Of a stretch of 64,000 nt of DNA, positions 8,227-18,295 are shown in pieces. Origin of the DNA: Marinimicrobium alkaliphilum (lineage in GTDB: Bacteria > Pseudomonadota > Gammaproteobacteria > Pseudomonadales > Cellvibrionaceae); the NCBI RefSeq assembly GCF_003259155.1, contig NZ_QGMQ01000002.1, forward strand, positions 184,925 to 248,924, in the 5' to 3' direction. A program made the position numbers and the translations under genes. A model generated the notes under the pieces. That model was not told where the DNA came from and did no database searches. It saw only the letters and a list, made by a program, of their open reading frames with translations. How positions within the stretch are numbered: position 1 is the first letter of the stretch; the number at the start of each line of letters is the position of its first letter.

Positions 8227-8641
8227 GGTTGCATTCCTATCATCAGGTGAGTGAGTGAGCGCTGCCGCAGTAAAAATGTCAGGCAAAACCATCCCGCGAC
8301 CTTTTGGTGTTGCAAAAGGCCTGTTCAATGTCCCGGGTTTCGGCGGAAAAATGTCGCGGAGGTTAGTGTGTTTTACTTATAGTGATGTCTGCCTTTTTTT
8401 CTGACGGTTGCTTAGAGTCATTCTAGGAAAAAGTCATCGTGGTCGATGTGAGGGCTGTCTCACGCGAGGGGGGCTTGAGTCACAAAAAAAAGGTGTTGGC
8501 ACATTTTTATCTAACAGGGATCACACTTTGGCGATACTGGGTTTTGATAGGTGAATTTTTGTTTACAAGTTAATCGTTGTCGAATTCGCGGGTTCGATCA
8601 GGGTAAAATGGCGATTACTAACAGCGATGAGTGAGACGTGT
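8227..8641. other. Intergenic region between divergent genes
   Basis: About 415 bases separate the DUF1592 gene (minus) from the CE12 gene (plus). The stretch is more AT-rich than its flanks, with A/T tracts around 8390-8400 and 8480-8490. It must contain promoters for both directions. No convincing -35/-10 pair, operator palindrome or small gene was found. Confidence 0.5.
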
Positions 8642-9436
8642 ATGAAATCCCTAACTAACCGTAACCGAGCTGGATGGTGGATCCTGTCGACCATGATACT
8701 GACTTTGATGTTTTTGGGCGGTTGTGCCTCTGTCTCGGACGAGCAGCGCGGACCCACCCTGTACCTGGTGGGTGACTCCACCATGGCTGAGCAACCGGAA
8801 GAGAAACACCCGGAGTGGGGCTGGGGCCAGGCTCTGCCGCCGCTCCTGGAAGAGGGTATCGCCCTGGAAAACCACGCCCGCAATGGCCGCAGCACCAAGA
8901 GCTTCGTCGACGAGGGTCGCTGGGCCACCGTGCGTGACCGACTGCAGCCGGGCGACTTTGTGGTGATCGGCTTCGGTCACAACGACCAGAAAAGCGAAGA
9001 TCCCAACCGCTACGCGGAGGCTCAAACCGACTATCGGGACTATCTGAACCGTTTTATCGATGAGGCCACCGAGCGCGGTGCCGAGGTGATTTTGGTGACC
9101 TCGATTGTCCGTCGCCGGTTTGACGATGAGGGACAGCCGGTCGCGACGCTCGGGGATTACCCGGACGCCGTGCGAGCGGTGGCGGCCGAGCGCGCCGTGG
9201 CGCTGGTGGATCTGAACGCCTTTACCCGCCAGCTGCTGGTCGAGGCTGGCCCCGAGATGTCGCGCCACATTTATATGCACGCCCATCCAGGGCAGTACGA
9301 CAACTTGCCCCCCGAAGGCAAGCAGGATGACACCCATCTGCAGGTGCGCGGGGCCGAAGTGGTGGCGAAACTCTTTGTCGCCGAGGTCCAGAACCAGGAT
9401 TTGCCCCTCGCCCGGTGGCTGAAACAGCTTTATTGA
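8642..9436 (+). CDS. SGNH-hydrolase lipoprotein, rhamnogalacturonan acetylesterase-like (CE12)
   Basis: 264 residues from ATG 8642. An in-frame ATG at 8627 only adds five residues. A lipoprotein signal (TLMFLGGCAS) leads into an SGNH/GDSL esterase domain. Block I is YLVGDSTMA (catalytic Ser), block II HARNGRSTKSF, block III GFGHNDQ and block V DDTHLQVRGAEVVA (Asp and His). This block order matches CE12 rhamnogalacturonan or pectin acetylesterases, which remove acetyl groups from pectin so lyases can act. The three PL9 lyases at 23-28 kb make pectin the likely substrate. It stands alone, without operon partners. Confidence 0.85.
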   Translation: MKSLTNRNRAGWWILSTMILTLMFLGGCASVSDEQRGPTLYLVGDSTMAEQPEEKHPEWGWGQALPPLLEEGIALENHARNGRSTKSFVDEGRWATVRDRLQPGDFVVIGFGHNDQKSEDPNRYAEAQTDYRDYLNRFIDEATERGAEVILVTSIVRRRFDDEGQPVATLGDYPDAVRAVAAERAVALVDLNAFTRQLLVEAGPEMSRHIYMHAHPGQYDNLPPEGKQDDTHLQVRGAEVVAKLFVAEVQNQDLPLARWLKQLY

Positions 9437-9464
9437 TCAAGGATTAGCTTCGATATCGATGCCA

Positions 9465-9575
9465 AGCAGCGGGGGGTTATCCCCTTCCGGGACCGTCTGC
9501 CGCCCGGACGGCGGCAGTCGAGCCCCCATGGATGGGTTCACGGCGTGTCTCGGAAGGGGATAACCCCCCGCTGCT
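9465..9575. repeat. Long inverted-repeat element (25-bp perfect arms)
   Basis: The arms at 9465-9489 and 9551-9575 are exact reverse complements. The 61-base interior contains a second perfect 8-bp stem (9497-9504 with 9510-9517, loop cggac) and a CCATGGATGG core. It lies between the CE12 gene and the rplU promoter. This is a mobile-repeat or MITE-like structure, or a strong cruciform or terminator. No poly-T run follows either arm. Confidence 0.8.
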
Positions 9576-9592
9576 GCCGGGCTCGAAGCCTG

Positions 9593-9621
9593 TTGCCTTT
9601 TGGAAGTGTTTGGCCTACAAT
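9593..9621 (+). promoter_or_regulatory. Probable sigma-70 promoter of rplU-rpmA
   Basis: TTGCCT at 9593-9598 and TACAAT at 9616-9621 are separated by 17 bases. The pair lies about 95 bases upstream of the rplU ATG, directly after the inverted-repeat element. Confidence 0.6.
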
Positions 9622-9716
9622 CGGCGCCCCTGAAAATCAGTCTACGACGCTAGTCCCAAACGCCGAGGCATACCGCCTGGCTACTTCGTGTCGTCCAAGC
9701 GTGTATTGGAGCAACT

Positions 9717-10028
9717 ATGTACGCAATTATTGAAAGCGGTGGCAAGCAGCACCGGGTAGTGGAAGGCGAAACCCTGAAGCTGGAAAAAATCGAAGTCGCC
9801 ACTGGCGAAACCATCGAATTTGACAAAATCTACCTGGTCGGTAGCGGCAGCGACGTTAAAATCGGTGCTCCGATCGTAGAAGGTGCCAAGGTAACGGCTG
9901 AAGTCGTTAGCCACGGTCGCGGCGACAAGGTGACCATCATCAAATTCCGTCGTCGCAAGCACTCCATGAAACGTCAGGGTCATCGTCAGTGGTACACTGA
10001 AGTGAAGATCACTGGCATCACAGGTTAA
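9717..10028 (+). CDS. rplU: 50S ribosomal protein L21
   Basis: 103 residues, the usual L21 length, beginning [18 protein letters not shown] and containing the conserved [16 protein letters not shown] segment that contacts 23S rRNA. It is followed 15 bases later by rpmA and then obg, the standard bacterial rplU-rpmA-obg order. Confidence 0.98.
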   Translation: MYAIIESGGKQHRVVEGETLKLEKIEVATGETIEFDKIYLVGSGSDVKIGAPIVEGAKVTAEVVSHGRGDKVTIIKFRRRKHSMKRQGHRQWYTEVKITGITG

Positions 10029-10043
10029 GAGGAGTAATGACTC

Positions 10044-10301
10044 ATGGCTCATAAAAAAGCTGGTGGTAGTACGCGTAACGGACGCGATTCACAGAGCAAA
10101 CGCCTTGGTGTTAAAGCTTACGGCGGCGAAACCGTGTCTGCGGGCAGCATCATCGTGCGTCAGCGCGGCACCCGTATTCACGCAGGCGTCAACGTTGGTG
10201 TAGGCAAAGACCACACCCTGTTCGCCAAAGCCGACGGTCAAGTGAAGTTTGAGACCAAAGGCCCGCACAACCGCAAGTTCGTCAACATCGAATCTGCGTA
10301 A
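10044..10301 (+). CDS. rpmA: 50S ribosomal protein L27
   Basis: 85 residues beginning [20 protein letters not shown], the canonical L27 N-terminus that reaches towards the peptidyl-transferase centre. An AGGAG box lies just upstream. It is co-transcribed with rplU, and a hairpin terminator separates it from obg. Confidence 0.98.
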   Translation: MAHKKAGGSTRNGRDSQSKRLGVKAYGGETVSAGSIIVRQRGTRIHAGVNVGVGKDHTLFAKADGQVKFETKGPHNRKFVNIESA

Positions 10302-10342
10302 GTGCCTGTTCTGCCTCACTTCGGTGAGGCGGCAACACGATC

Positions 10343-10380
10343 AAAGCCCTGTCGATCCGTCGTCAGGGCTTTGTTGTATT
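10343..10380 (+). terminator. Terminator after rpmA
   Basis: The stem AAAGCCCTG (10343-10351) pairs with CAGGGCTTT (10364-10372) and is followed by GTTGTATT. A smaller hairpin, GCCTCAC-TTCG-GTGAGGC, lies just before it at 10312-10330. Readthrough into obg is plausible. Confidence 0.65.
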
Positions 10381-10406
10381 CTAACCCCGGTAAAAAATCG
10401 CCATAA

Positions 10407-11642
<1,236 letters not shown>

Positions 11643-11674
11643 CCCTGCCGGCGCCACGGACATAAGCTGAGGCT

Positions 11675-12799
11675 ATGAGCGAAAAACGCCAACAAGTGAC
11701 CCGCGCCCGGCGCTGGGTGGTAAAAATCGGCAGTGCCCTGCTGACCAATGACGGCAAAGGCCTGGACACCGCCGCGATTGCTGTCTGGGTGGCGCAGATG
11801 GCCGCGCTGCGCGAGCGCGGCATTGAGCTGGTCTTGGTCTCCTCCGGGGCGGTCGCCGCAGGCATGAACCGCCTGGGCTGGCACAAGCGCCCCACGGAAG
11901 TTCACCGTCTGCAGGCGGCCGCGGCCGTGGGGCAGATGGGCCTGGTGCAGACCTACGAGAATGCCTTTCAGCAGTATGGGTTGCAGACCGCCCAAGTGCT
12001 GCTCGACCACGATGACCTTTCTTCCCGCGAGCGCTACCTCAACGCCCGCTCGACCCTGAAAACCCTGATCGGACTCGGAGTGGTGCCGGTGGTCAATGAA
12101 AACGATACCGTGATCACCGATGAAATCCGCTTTGGCGACAACGACACCCTGGGCGCACTGGTGGCCAATCTGGTGGAAGCCGATCTGTTGGTGATCCTGA
12201 CGGATCAGGACGGTATGTACGACAGTGACCCGCGTACCAATCCGGCGGCCAGGCTGCTGTCTGAGGCGGCGGCCAATGACCCGCAGTTGGCGATGATGGC
12301 AGGCGACGGCGGCGCTCTGGGCCGTGGCGGCATGATCACCAAAGTGCGTGCGGCGCGGGTGGCAGCCCGTTCTGGAGCGGATACCCTGATTGCCGGTGGG
12401 CGTTTGGAGCAGGTGTTGAACCGGATCGCCGAGGGCGAGGCGGTGGGCACCCTGCTGTGGGCCTCGGAAGAGCCCCAGGCCGCGCGCAAGCGCTGGCTCT
12501 CCGGTCAACTTCAGACCCGGGGTACTCTGGTCATTGATCGCGGCGCGGTCAAAGTGCTGCGCGAGCAGGGCAAGAGCCTGCTACCGGTGGGCGTCAAAGC
12601 GGTCAAGGGCCGGTTTACCCGCGGGGATATGGTGATCTGTCTCGATCCGGACGGGAACGAAGTCGCGCGCGGACTGGTCAACTACAGTGCCGAAGAGGCC
12701 GGTAAGATCATCGGCAAGCCGACCGCCCGGATTATCGAGTTACTGGGCTATAAAGATGACGACGAACTGATTCACCGGGATAACCTGGTATTGAGCTGA
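11675..12799 (+). CDS. proB: Glutamate 5-kinase
   Basis: 374 residues: an amino-acid kinase domain ([34 protein letters not shown]-type loop near [14 protein letters not shown]) plus a C-terminal PUA domain (about 280-374, [14 protein letters not shown]). It phosphorylates glutamate in the first step of proline synthesis and is normally feedback-inhibited by proline. Proline is also an osmoprotectant, which suits a marine lifestyle. It is downstream of obg, as in many gammaproteobacteria. Confidence 0.96.
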   Translation: MSEKRQQVTRARRWVVKIGSALLTNDGKGLDTAAIAVWVAQMAALRERGIELVLVSSGAVAAGMNRLGWHKRPTEVHRLQAAAAVGQMGLVQTYENAFQQYGLQTAQVLLDHDDLSSRERYLNARSTLKTLIGLGVVPVVNENDTVITDEIRFGDNDTLGALVANLVEADLLVILTDQDGMYDSDPRTNPAARLLSEAAANDPQLAMMAGDGGALGRGGMITKVRAARVAARSGADTLIAGGRLEQVLNRIAEGEAVGTLLWASEEPQAARKRWLSGQLQTRGTLVIDRGAVKVLREQGKSLLPVGVKAVKGRFTRGDMVICLDPDGNEVARGLVNYSAEEAGKIIGKPTARIIELLGYKDDDELIHRDNLVLS

Positions 12800-12840
12800 G
12801 CTTTGCACCGGATCGGTTCTGGAATAAGCGGGAGATCGAT

Positions 12841-13329
12841 ATGAGCCCCAAGTGGTTGCGACGCCTGGTCAACTTCTGGCCGCCCATGCTGTTTACCGGA
12901 ATCCGCGCGACCTACATCAGTGACGATTTTTGCAAAGTGGATGTAACCCTCAAATACCGCTGGTACAACCGCAATTATGTGGGGACTCAGTACGGCGGCA
13001 GCCTCTTTTCCATGACCGATCCCTGGTACATGATGATGCTTCACCACAACCTGGGCAATGACTACTACGTCTGGGACAAGAGTGCCGATATCGATTTTGT
13101 TTCCCCGGGGCGCGGACCCGTCCATGCGCATTTTGTGATCGATGATTACCTGCTTCACACTATCCGCGAGCAAACCGCACAAGGCGAAAAATACCTGCCC
13201 GAATTCACGATCGATATTGTCGACGGCGACCACAACCTGGTGGCGCGGGTAAATCGGACGCTCTACGTGCGCCGCAAGCCCCGGGCGCGCCAGTCTACCG
13301 ACAGGCAGGATAAACCCACAGCGGCGTAA
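12841..13329 (+). CDS. DUF4442 hotdog-fold (thioesterase-like) protein
   Basis: 162 residues with a good GGGAG site before ATG 12841. The sequence (FWPPMLFTGIRATYISDDF, NYVGTQYGGSLFSMTDPWYM) fits DUF4442, a family with a hotdog fold related to acyl-CoA thioesterases such as PaaI and YiiD. No signal peptide is present. The natural substrate is unknown, and its position between proB and a lytic transglycosylase gives no clear hint. Confidence 0.75.
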   Translation: MSPKWLRRLVNFWPPMLFTGIRATYISDDFCKVDVTLKYRWYNRNYVGTQYGGSLFSMTDPWYMMMLHHNLGNDYYVWDKSADIDFVSPGRGPVHAHFVIDDYLLHTIREQTAQGEKYLPEFTIDIVDGDHNLVARVNRTLYVRRKPRARQSTDRQDKPTAA

Positions 13330-13346
13330 AACAGGAGTGCGAAAGA

Positions 13347-14456
13347 GTGTCCAGTTGGAGTACACGACGTTTGATACTGATGCTCTGCCTGTACCTGCCC
13401 GGGCTGGCGTCTGCCTCGGAGGCGCCGGTGCCAGCATCGGAATGGCTGTCTGTGGTGCGAGCAACTCCCTACTGGACCAGTCAGGGCGTCTACGACAATC
13501 TGGTGACCCTGCGTCGCTGGGTCCTGACCGGTAGTGCTTACTGCACTGAACGTGAGCGCCACATCCTGTTCAACCACCGTGCTACCTTCCTCGGCTACAT
13601 CAGCAATGATCCCGACGCGGAGGTGACACAGGCGCGCCTGAATGAACGCCGGCGCGCGTTGGCCGCCAATGAGAGAACGGAACACTGGAGTGAGGGCGCG
13701 CCGGGGAGCGCGGGATATCCGTTTGCACTCAGCTGTGATCAACCGGAAGCGGAACTGCAACAGGCGCTGGCGCGCTATCGGGGAGACGATCCTGAAGCGC
13801 GTCTGTGGGGCACCTGGGACGGCATGCGGATTGGCACCGAAGCAGAGACCGTGTCACTCCACGCCGCGATCCGCAAAGTGTACGACGATCGGCGCACCCA
13901 GGGGCGCATCAGTATGCCCGAGGAAGTGTTGACGACCCTGGCGGGTAAGGTCCTGATTGAAAGCGGTGGTCGGGCCATGGCGCGCTCGGCGGCCGATGCC
14001 CGGGGGGTGATGCAGTTGTCGGTGGCGGCGCTCAATGACTGCGAGCTGGCCGAACGTTTTCACTTTCACCGCCTGGCACAGATTGATTGTGCACTGCGGT
14101 TGCTGGAGCAGAACCACCGCAATCTGGCTTCGGTGTTTGACGGGATCTTTGGCCATTTGCCGGAGGACAAAGCCGATCAACTCTATGCGTTTTTGTTGAT
14201 CCAGGCCTATCACGGTGGCGTCGGGCGTGTGAGCGCACTGCTTGTGGACAGCGAACTCAACGGTGCGGCCCGTTACTTTGCCCGTCATCACGAGCGCTTC
14301 ACGGCCGGGGATATCGCCCTGGGCATGGTATTTCACAACCTCGGGCGCAACCAGCTCGGTTTTGCCTCACTCTACTATGTTACCGACGTTGGCATCGCCA
14401 TGGCCGAAGCCTGCCGACAGCTTGACGATTTACCGGGCTGTGCTTCATTGAAATAG
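13347..14456 (+). CDS. Secreted lytic-transglycosylase-like protein
   Basis: 369 residues from GTG 13347 with GGAG about ten bases upstream. A signal peptide (LILMLCLYLPGLASA) precedes a middle region of unknown fold and a C-terminal domain resembling soluble lytic transglycosylases. The likely catalytic Glu is in KVLIESGGRAMARS, followed by ADARGVMQLSVAALNDC, the ARGLMQ-like signature. YHGGVGRV is reminiscent of the AYNAG motif. Such enzymes cleave peptidoglycan with 1,6-anhydro formation. The motifs are divergent, so activity is likely but not certain. It follows the DUF4442 gene closely. Confidence 0.7.
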   Translation: MSSWSTRRLILMLCLYLPGLASASEAPVPASEWLSVVRATPYWTSQGVYDNLVTLRRWVLTGSAYCTERERHILFNHRATFLGYISNDPDAEVTQARLNERRRALAANERTEHWSEGAPGSAGYPFALSCDQPEAELQQALARYRGDDPEARLWGTWDGMRIGTEAETVSLHAAIRKVYDDRRTQGRISMPEEVLTTLAGKVLIESGGRAMARSAADARGVMQLSVAALNDCELAERFHFHRLAQIDCALRLLEQNHRNLASVFDGIFGHLPEDKADQLYAFLLIQAYHGGVGRVSALLVDSELNGAARYFARHHERFTAGDIALGMVFHNLGRNQLGFASLYYVTDVGIAMAEACRQLDDLPGCASLK

Positions 14457-14475
14457 GGCAGGGGTGGTTTATAAT
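14448..14475 (+). promoter_or_regulatory. Probable sigma-70 promoter of the GGDEF-EAL gene
   Basis: TTGAAA at 14448-14453 and a perfect TATAAT at 14470-14475 are spaced by 16 bases. The -35 overlaps the end of the preceding gene. Transcription from here would give a leader of about 155 bases before ATG 14638. Confidence 0.65.
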
Positions 14476-14481
14476 CAATGT

Positions 14482-14637
14482 ACCCAGTTCGAGACTGTGG
14501 CACAGGGTCTACTGTGGCGGAGTCCGGCACGCCCGCATGAACGGGCACTCGCGCCCGCTCCGTGGCCCGGCAACAGAGACACCGGAAGCTTAACGGCAGA
14601 CTGTTGATTGCACATACACAATAAGTGGACAGGCTCA
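14482..14637 (+). other. GC-rich, possibly structured 5' leader
   Basis: The predicted untranslated leader contains short self-complementary stretches, for example GCCCG/CGGGC around 14533-14547. It does not match the cyclic-di-GMP riboswitch (GEMM) consensus as far as can be judged by eye. The structure and any function are uncertain. Confidence 0.3.
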
Positions 14638-16716
14638 ATGGGAAAATTGCTCAAAGTACTCTATGTCGAAGACTCGGCAGCCGATGCCGAACTGGTGGGT
14701 CTCGAACTCCGGCGCGGTGGCTTCGCTCCGGATGGGCTGCGGGTAGAGACCCGGGATCAGATGGTTTCCGCGCTGCGTCGTAGCGCTTGGGATCTGATCT
14801 TGTGCGATTACAGTCTGCCGCAATTCAGCGCTGAAGAAGCATTGAACACCCTTCACAACAGTGGGCTGGACCTGCCTTTTATCATCACTTCGGGTGCCGT
14901 AGAGGCCGAGGATGTGGTCAACCTGCTTAAGCAGGGCGCCCACGACTTTATGAGCAAGGAGTCCTACGCCCGCCTGATACCAGCGATTGAGCGGGAGCTG
15001 CGCGATGCGGAGGTTCGCCGCCTTCGTCGCCAGGCCGAGGACAAGGTGCGCATACTGTCGCGCGCCGTGGAGCAGAGCCCGGTGGCTGTGGTCATCAGCG
15101 ATGCCCAGGGTGTGATTGAGTATGTCAATCCCCGTTTTGAACAGGCCACCGGCTACACCGCAGAGGAGGCTATCGGTCAGGAATTGGGCTTTACTCTCCT
15201 GGACGAGGATAGCGCCCAGGCCATGCGCGAATTGCTGGCCAGCGTTCAAAACGGTCGGGAGTGGCGCGGCGAGTTTTGTCACAAGCACCGGGACGGCCAG
15301 CTTTTCTGGGAGTTTGTGCACGCCTCCCCCCTCAATAACGACCAGGGCCAGCCCACGCATTTCGTGATCGTCAAGGAGGACATCACCGTCCGCCGCAGTT
15401 ACGAAGAACAGCTGTTGCGACAGGCGCACTATGACCACCTGACCGGCCTCGCCAATCGGGCCCTGATGGTCGATCGGCTCACCGTCGCGGTGGCGTCGGC
15501 CCAGCGCCACCAGCATTTGGCGGCACTGCTGTTTATCGACCTGGATCACTTCAAGAACGTCAACGACAGCCTCGGTCACAGCATTGGGGATGCCCTGCTG
15601 ACCAAGGCTGCGGGACGTCTGAGCGCTTGTATTCGCGGTGGTGACACCCTGGCGCGCATGGGCGGGGACGAGTTTGTCATTGTCCTGCCAGAAGTGGGCA
15701 GTGCGCTGGAAGTGCAGCAGATCGCGGAAAAAATCATCGACGCTTTCGCACGTTCGTTTACCCTTATCGGGCGGGAGTACTTTGTCACGGCCAGCGTCGG
15801 TATTGCCCTCTACCCGCAGGATGGAGAGAATCCCCACCTGATACTGCGCAATGCGGACCTGGCGATGTACAAGGCCAAGGACCTGGGGCGAAACCAGTTC
15901 CACTTCTTCACCGAGGACATCAATACCCAATTGATGCAACGGCTGGAACTGGAAACCCGTTTGCGCCATGCGGTTAAGCGTCGTGAACTGGAACTGCATT
16001 ACCAACCCATATTCAACCTGCAGACCCAGAAAATTGTCGGTATTGAGGCATTGGTGCGCTGGCGCCAGCCGGATGGCAGCCTCTGGGCGCCAAACCGCTT
16101 TATTCCGCAGGCCGAAGACATGAGCATAGTCGCCGAAATAGACAACTGGGTGCTCAGTCAGGCCTGCACCGAAGCGGCCCCGCTGCTCAAGGCAGGTGGC
16201 GATGCTTCCCCTATGCGGCTGGCTCTCAATGTGTCAGCAACGCAGTTGCAGGTCCCCGGTTTTGACCGACAGGTCACAGAACAGTTGGCGATGTCCGGTC
16301 TTGTTCCTGCGCAACTGGAACTGGAGGTTACCGAACGGGTGCTGGTCGATGATGACGAACAGACCCAGCGCAATATGAACGCGCTCTGTGAACTGGGCGT
16401 GCGCCTTTCCATTGACGATTTTGGTACGGGCTACTCGTCGCTCGGCTACCTGCAAAAGTATCCTTTCAAAACCCTCAAGATAGACCGCAGTTTTGTCAGT
16501 CAGATTATTGAAAACCCCCACACCGGAAAGTTGGTAGAAACGATTGTCGTCATGGCGCGGGGGCTGGACCTTGAAGTCGTGGCGGAGGGCGTAGAAACCG
16601 AAGAGCAGCGCCAGCGCGTTGCCGAGCTCGGCTGCGATCAGGCCCAGGGCTACCTGCTCGGCTACCCCGTTCCTATCGCAGAGCTCTATCACAGGATCAC
16701 ACCCAAGGCGCAATAA
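14638..16716 (+). CDS. Receiver-PAS-GGDEF-EAL cyclic-di-GMP signalling protein
   Basis: 692 residues from ATG 14638, preceded by GGACAGG. An upstream in-frame ATG at 14608 lacks this. The domain order is receiver (1-125, VLYVEDSAADAELV, phosphoacceptor D57 in LILCDYSLP), PAS/PAC (about 140-255, AVVISDAQGVIEYVNPRFEQ), GGDEF (about 265-425, MGGDEFVIVLPE intact) and EAL (about 440-690, GIEALVRWR, DDFGTGYSSLGYL intact). Both catalytic signatures look complete, so synthesis and hydrolysis of cyclic di-GMP are both possible. In such hybrids one activity often dominates. It lacks membrane segments and is probably controlled by phosphorelay and the PAS ligand. A kinase partner is not adjacent. Confidence 0.93.
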   Translation: MGKLLKVLYVEDSAADAELVGLELRRGGFAPDGLRVETRDQMVSALRRSAWDLILCDYSLPQFSAEEALNTLHNSGLDLPFIITSGAVEAEDVVNLLKQGAHDFMSKESYARLIPAIERELRDAEVRRLRRQAEDKVRILSRAVEQSPVAVVISDAQGVIEYVNPRFEQATGYTAEEAIGQELGFTLLDEDSAQAMRELLASVQNGREWRGEFCHKHRDGQLFWEFVHASPLNNDQGQPTHFVIVKEDITVRRSYEEQLLRQAHYDHLTGLANRALMVDRLTVAVASAQRHQHLAALLFIDLDHFKNVNDSLGHSIGDALLTKAAGRLSACIRGGDTLARMGGDEFVIVLPEVGSALEVQQIAEKIIDAFARSFTLIGREYFVTASVGIALYPQDGENPHLILRNADLAMYKAKDLGRNQFHFFTEDINTQLMQRLELETRLRHAVKRRELELHYQPIFNLQTQKIVGIEALVRWRQPDGSLWAPNRFIPQAEDMSIVAEIDNWVLSQACTEAAPLLKAGGDASPMRLALNVSATQLQVPGFDRQVTEQLAMSGLVPAQLELEVTERVLVDDDEQTQRNMNALCELGVRLSIDDFGTGYSSLGYLQKYPFKTLKIDRSFVSQIIENPHTGKLVETIVVMARGLDLEVVAEGVETEEQRQRVAELGCDQAQGYLLGYPVPIAELYHRITPKAQ

Positions 16717-16737
16717 AAAACCCGCCGAAGCGGGTTC
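16715..16737. terminator. Terminator between GGDEF-EAL gene and HAD gene
   Basis: The hairpin AACCCGC-CGAA-GCGGGTT (16719-16736) is preceded by an A run, which gives a U tract on the minus strand, and followed by TTCAAGTTTT on the plus strand. It lies between two convergent genes, so it probably serves both and is stronger for the minus-strand AfsA-HAD operon. Confidence 0.75.
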
Positions 16738-16784
16738 AAGTTTTGCGCCCTGAAGCGCTGATTTGTTATTTCAGGCCTGAAGAA

Positions 16785-17501
16785 TCAGCGGGGCGGTATC
16801 ACCGTCCAGCCTCGCTCCCGAGCACACTCGACCAGTCCCCGGCCACCACTGACAACCCGCGGGTGCCCGACGGCCTGGAGCATGGGCAAATCGGAGATAT
16901 CATCACCGTAGGCGTAACAGTCGTCTGACTTGCCACCAACCGCCTCGAGAAATAGCCCGATGGCCTCCGCCTTGCCCGTACCGATGGTCTGGGGAGGAAG
17001 TATTTCACCGGTATAGCGATCGCCGGCAACCTCCATGCGTGTAGCGAGTATCTGCCGCACACCCAGGTGGTCGGCAACAGGCTGCAGAAGTGCAGGAAAA
17101 GAGCCGGAAACAAACACCGGCTCCCGCCCCTCCGCCTGATGCCAGCGCAGCTCGGCCAGTGAACCCGCGTGAAAAAAGTCGTCCCGGGACGCCGTTTGCC
17201 AACGGAACCACTCCCGCCCGGCCTGCTCGACGTCTACCACCTTGCGCCCGGCAAAGTAGTGGTAGTAGCGCCGGTTCAGTACTTCCCAGGATGCACGCTC
17301 GTGCAGGTGCTGTTCGATTTCACGCAGATAGCGCTCGCGCTCGCCATTATCCGGGCGCGAGGCGTACCAGAACGCCTGAAAACTGAGCATGCTTTTGACA
17401 TCAATCAATGTGTCATCCACATCAAAAAATGCAAACGTGCAGTGCTCGTCCGCAGGTGCCACCTTGGCGAGTGGCGTGACAGGTTTGGATTGCATAGTCA
17501 T
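16785..17501 (-). CDS. HAD-IB family phosphatase in AfsA operon
   Basis: 238 residues from ATG 17501 with GGAG eight bases upstream. GTG at 17504 is an alternative. HAD motif I is FFDVDDTLIDV, motif II VFVSGSFP, the motif III Lys is in IGTGKAEAI and motif IV is YAYGDDISDLPML. This is the SerB-like HAD-IB subgroup, which hydrolyses small phosphate esters. The start overlaps the stop of the AfsA-like gene by one base (TGATG), so the two are coupled. AfsA-type pathways condense a beta-ketoacyl group with dihydroxyacetone phosphate, and the product must lose its phosphate. This enzyme could do that, but the substrate is inferred from context only. Confidence 0.82.
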   Translation of the reverse strand: MTMQSKPVTPLAKVAPADEHCTFAFFDVDDTLIDVKSMLSFQAFWYASRPDNGERERYLREIEQHLHERASWEVLNRRYYHYFAGRKVVDVEQAGREWFRWQTASRDDFFHAGSLAELRWHQAEGREPVFVSGSFPALLQPVADHLGVRQILATRMEVAGDRYTGEILPPQTIGTGKAEAIGLFLEAVGGKSDDCYAYGDDISDLPMLQAVGHPRVVSGGRGLVECARERGWTVIPPR

Positions 17502-18295
17502 CACAGATTCTCCACCTTCTGTTTCCGGTTTTCCGGCAGGGACTGGGTGATGCTCGCCAGATAATTATCCTGCATCTTGTTGGCCAGCATTCGCTCGCGC
17601 TTGCCGAGACGTTCGTGTTCCATCGCAGAGATGGAAAAACGGAACGCGGTGACCGTCATCCCGCATTGGCGCACCTCTGCCTCCATGACAAAATTGAGGC
17701 GGCGAGGGTTATCCAACTGCTTTTCCACTATGCGGCAAACGATACTGGCCGCAATCGGGAAGGTGAAGTTGTTGTAATCTGCGCTCATGCTGTTGAGTAC
17801 AAAGCCATAGTTCACATCACTCTTGGGTATCAGGAAGCATTCCGATATCAGAATGGTCATCTGGCGCGCCGCTTCAATCAGGACCATGCCCTGGATGTGT
17901 TGACCGCTCTGGTGATCCTGCATCAACTCTGAATGTTCATCGATCATCAGGTGCATTTCATACTCATCCTCGGACAGCTGGCGCGGCATGGACAGCAGGA
18001 TATTCTCCGGCCGTCGTTTGTGCGACAGGGCGGAGGTAGCGCGCTCCGGAAGGTGGTGCCACAAGCTGAAATCAAAATGCGCAAGGTTGGCGGACCGGGA
18101 AGCCGCGTCGAGCAGCTCACGCACCGCCGTATCACCCAAGCCCTGACCAGGAACCAGAAGGGTGGTGCTCTGGCCTGGCAGGAACTGCACCGGCAAGCTG
18201 AGCAAGCCGTGCAATTGCGATAGGGTAATGGCATCCTTACCCTGGACGTAGAAAGAGAATTTGTCGCCTACAACGAGTAAAATACGCTGGTTCAT
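17501..18295 (-). CDS. AfsA-like hotdog protein (gamma-butyrolactone-type biosynthesis)
   Basis: 264 residues from ATG 18295, which has GAGGT nine bases upstream. The ATG at 18310 has none. The middle holds an A-factor biosynthesis hotdog signature: SHKRRPENILLSMP (about 100-113), then H-containing strands and QHIQGMVLIEAARQM, matching the HxxD..E..RQ pattern of AfsA domains. A second, more divergent hotdog repeat seems to occupy residues 180-240. Streptomyces AfsA makes signalling butyrolactone precursors from beta-ketoacyl-ACP and dihydroxyacetone phosphate. It is operonic with a HAD phosphatase, and no butenolide reductase is adjacent. The family assignment is fairly firm, the product unknown. 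Confidence 0.75.
   Translation of the reverse strand: MNQRILLVVGDKFSFYVQGKDAITLSQLHGLLSLPVQFLPGQSTTLLVPGQGLGDTAVRELLDAASRSANLAHFDFSLWHHLPERATSALSHKRRPENILLSMPRQLSEDEYEMHLMIDEHSELMQDHQSGQHIQGMVLIEAARQMTILISECFLIPKSDVNYGFVLNSMSADYNNFTFPIAASIVCRIVEKQLDNPRRLNFVMEAEVRQCGMTVTAFRFSISAMEHERLGKRERMLANKMQDNYLASITQSLPENRKQKVENL

Noticed and set aside
14482-14637. GEMM-type cyclic-di-GMP riboswitch
   Set aside because: Fragments such as GCACAGGG resemble the consensus, but the tetraloop-receptor arrangement and the second stem could not be found.
14635-16005. A long minus-strand frame opposite the GGDEF-EAL gene
   Set aside because: It has no recognisable domains and lies opposite intact GGDEF and receiver motifs.
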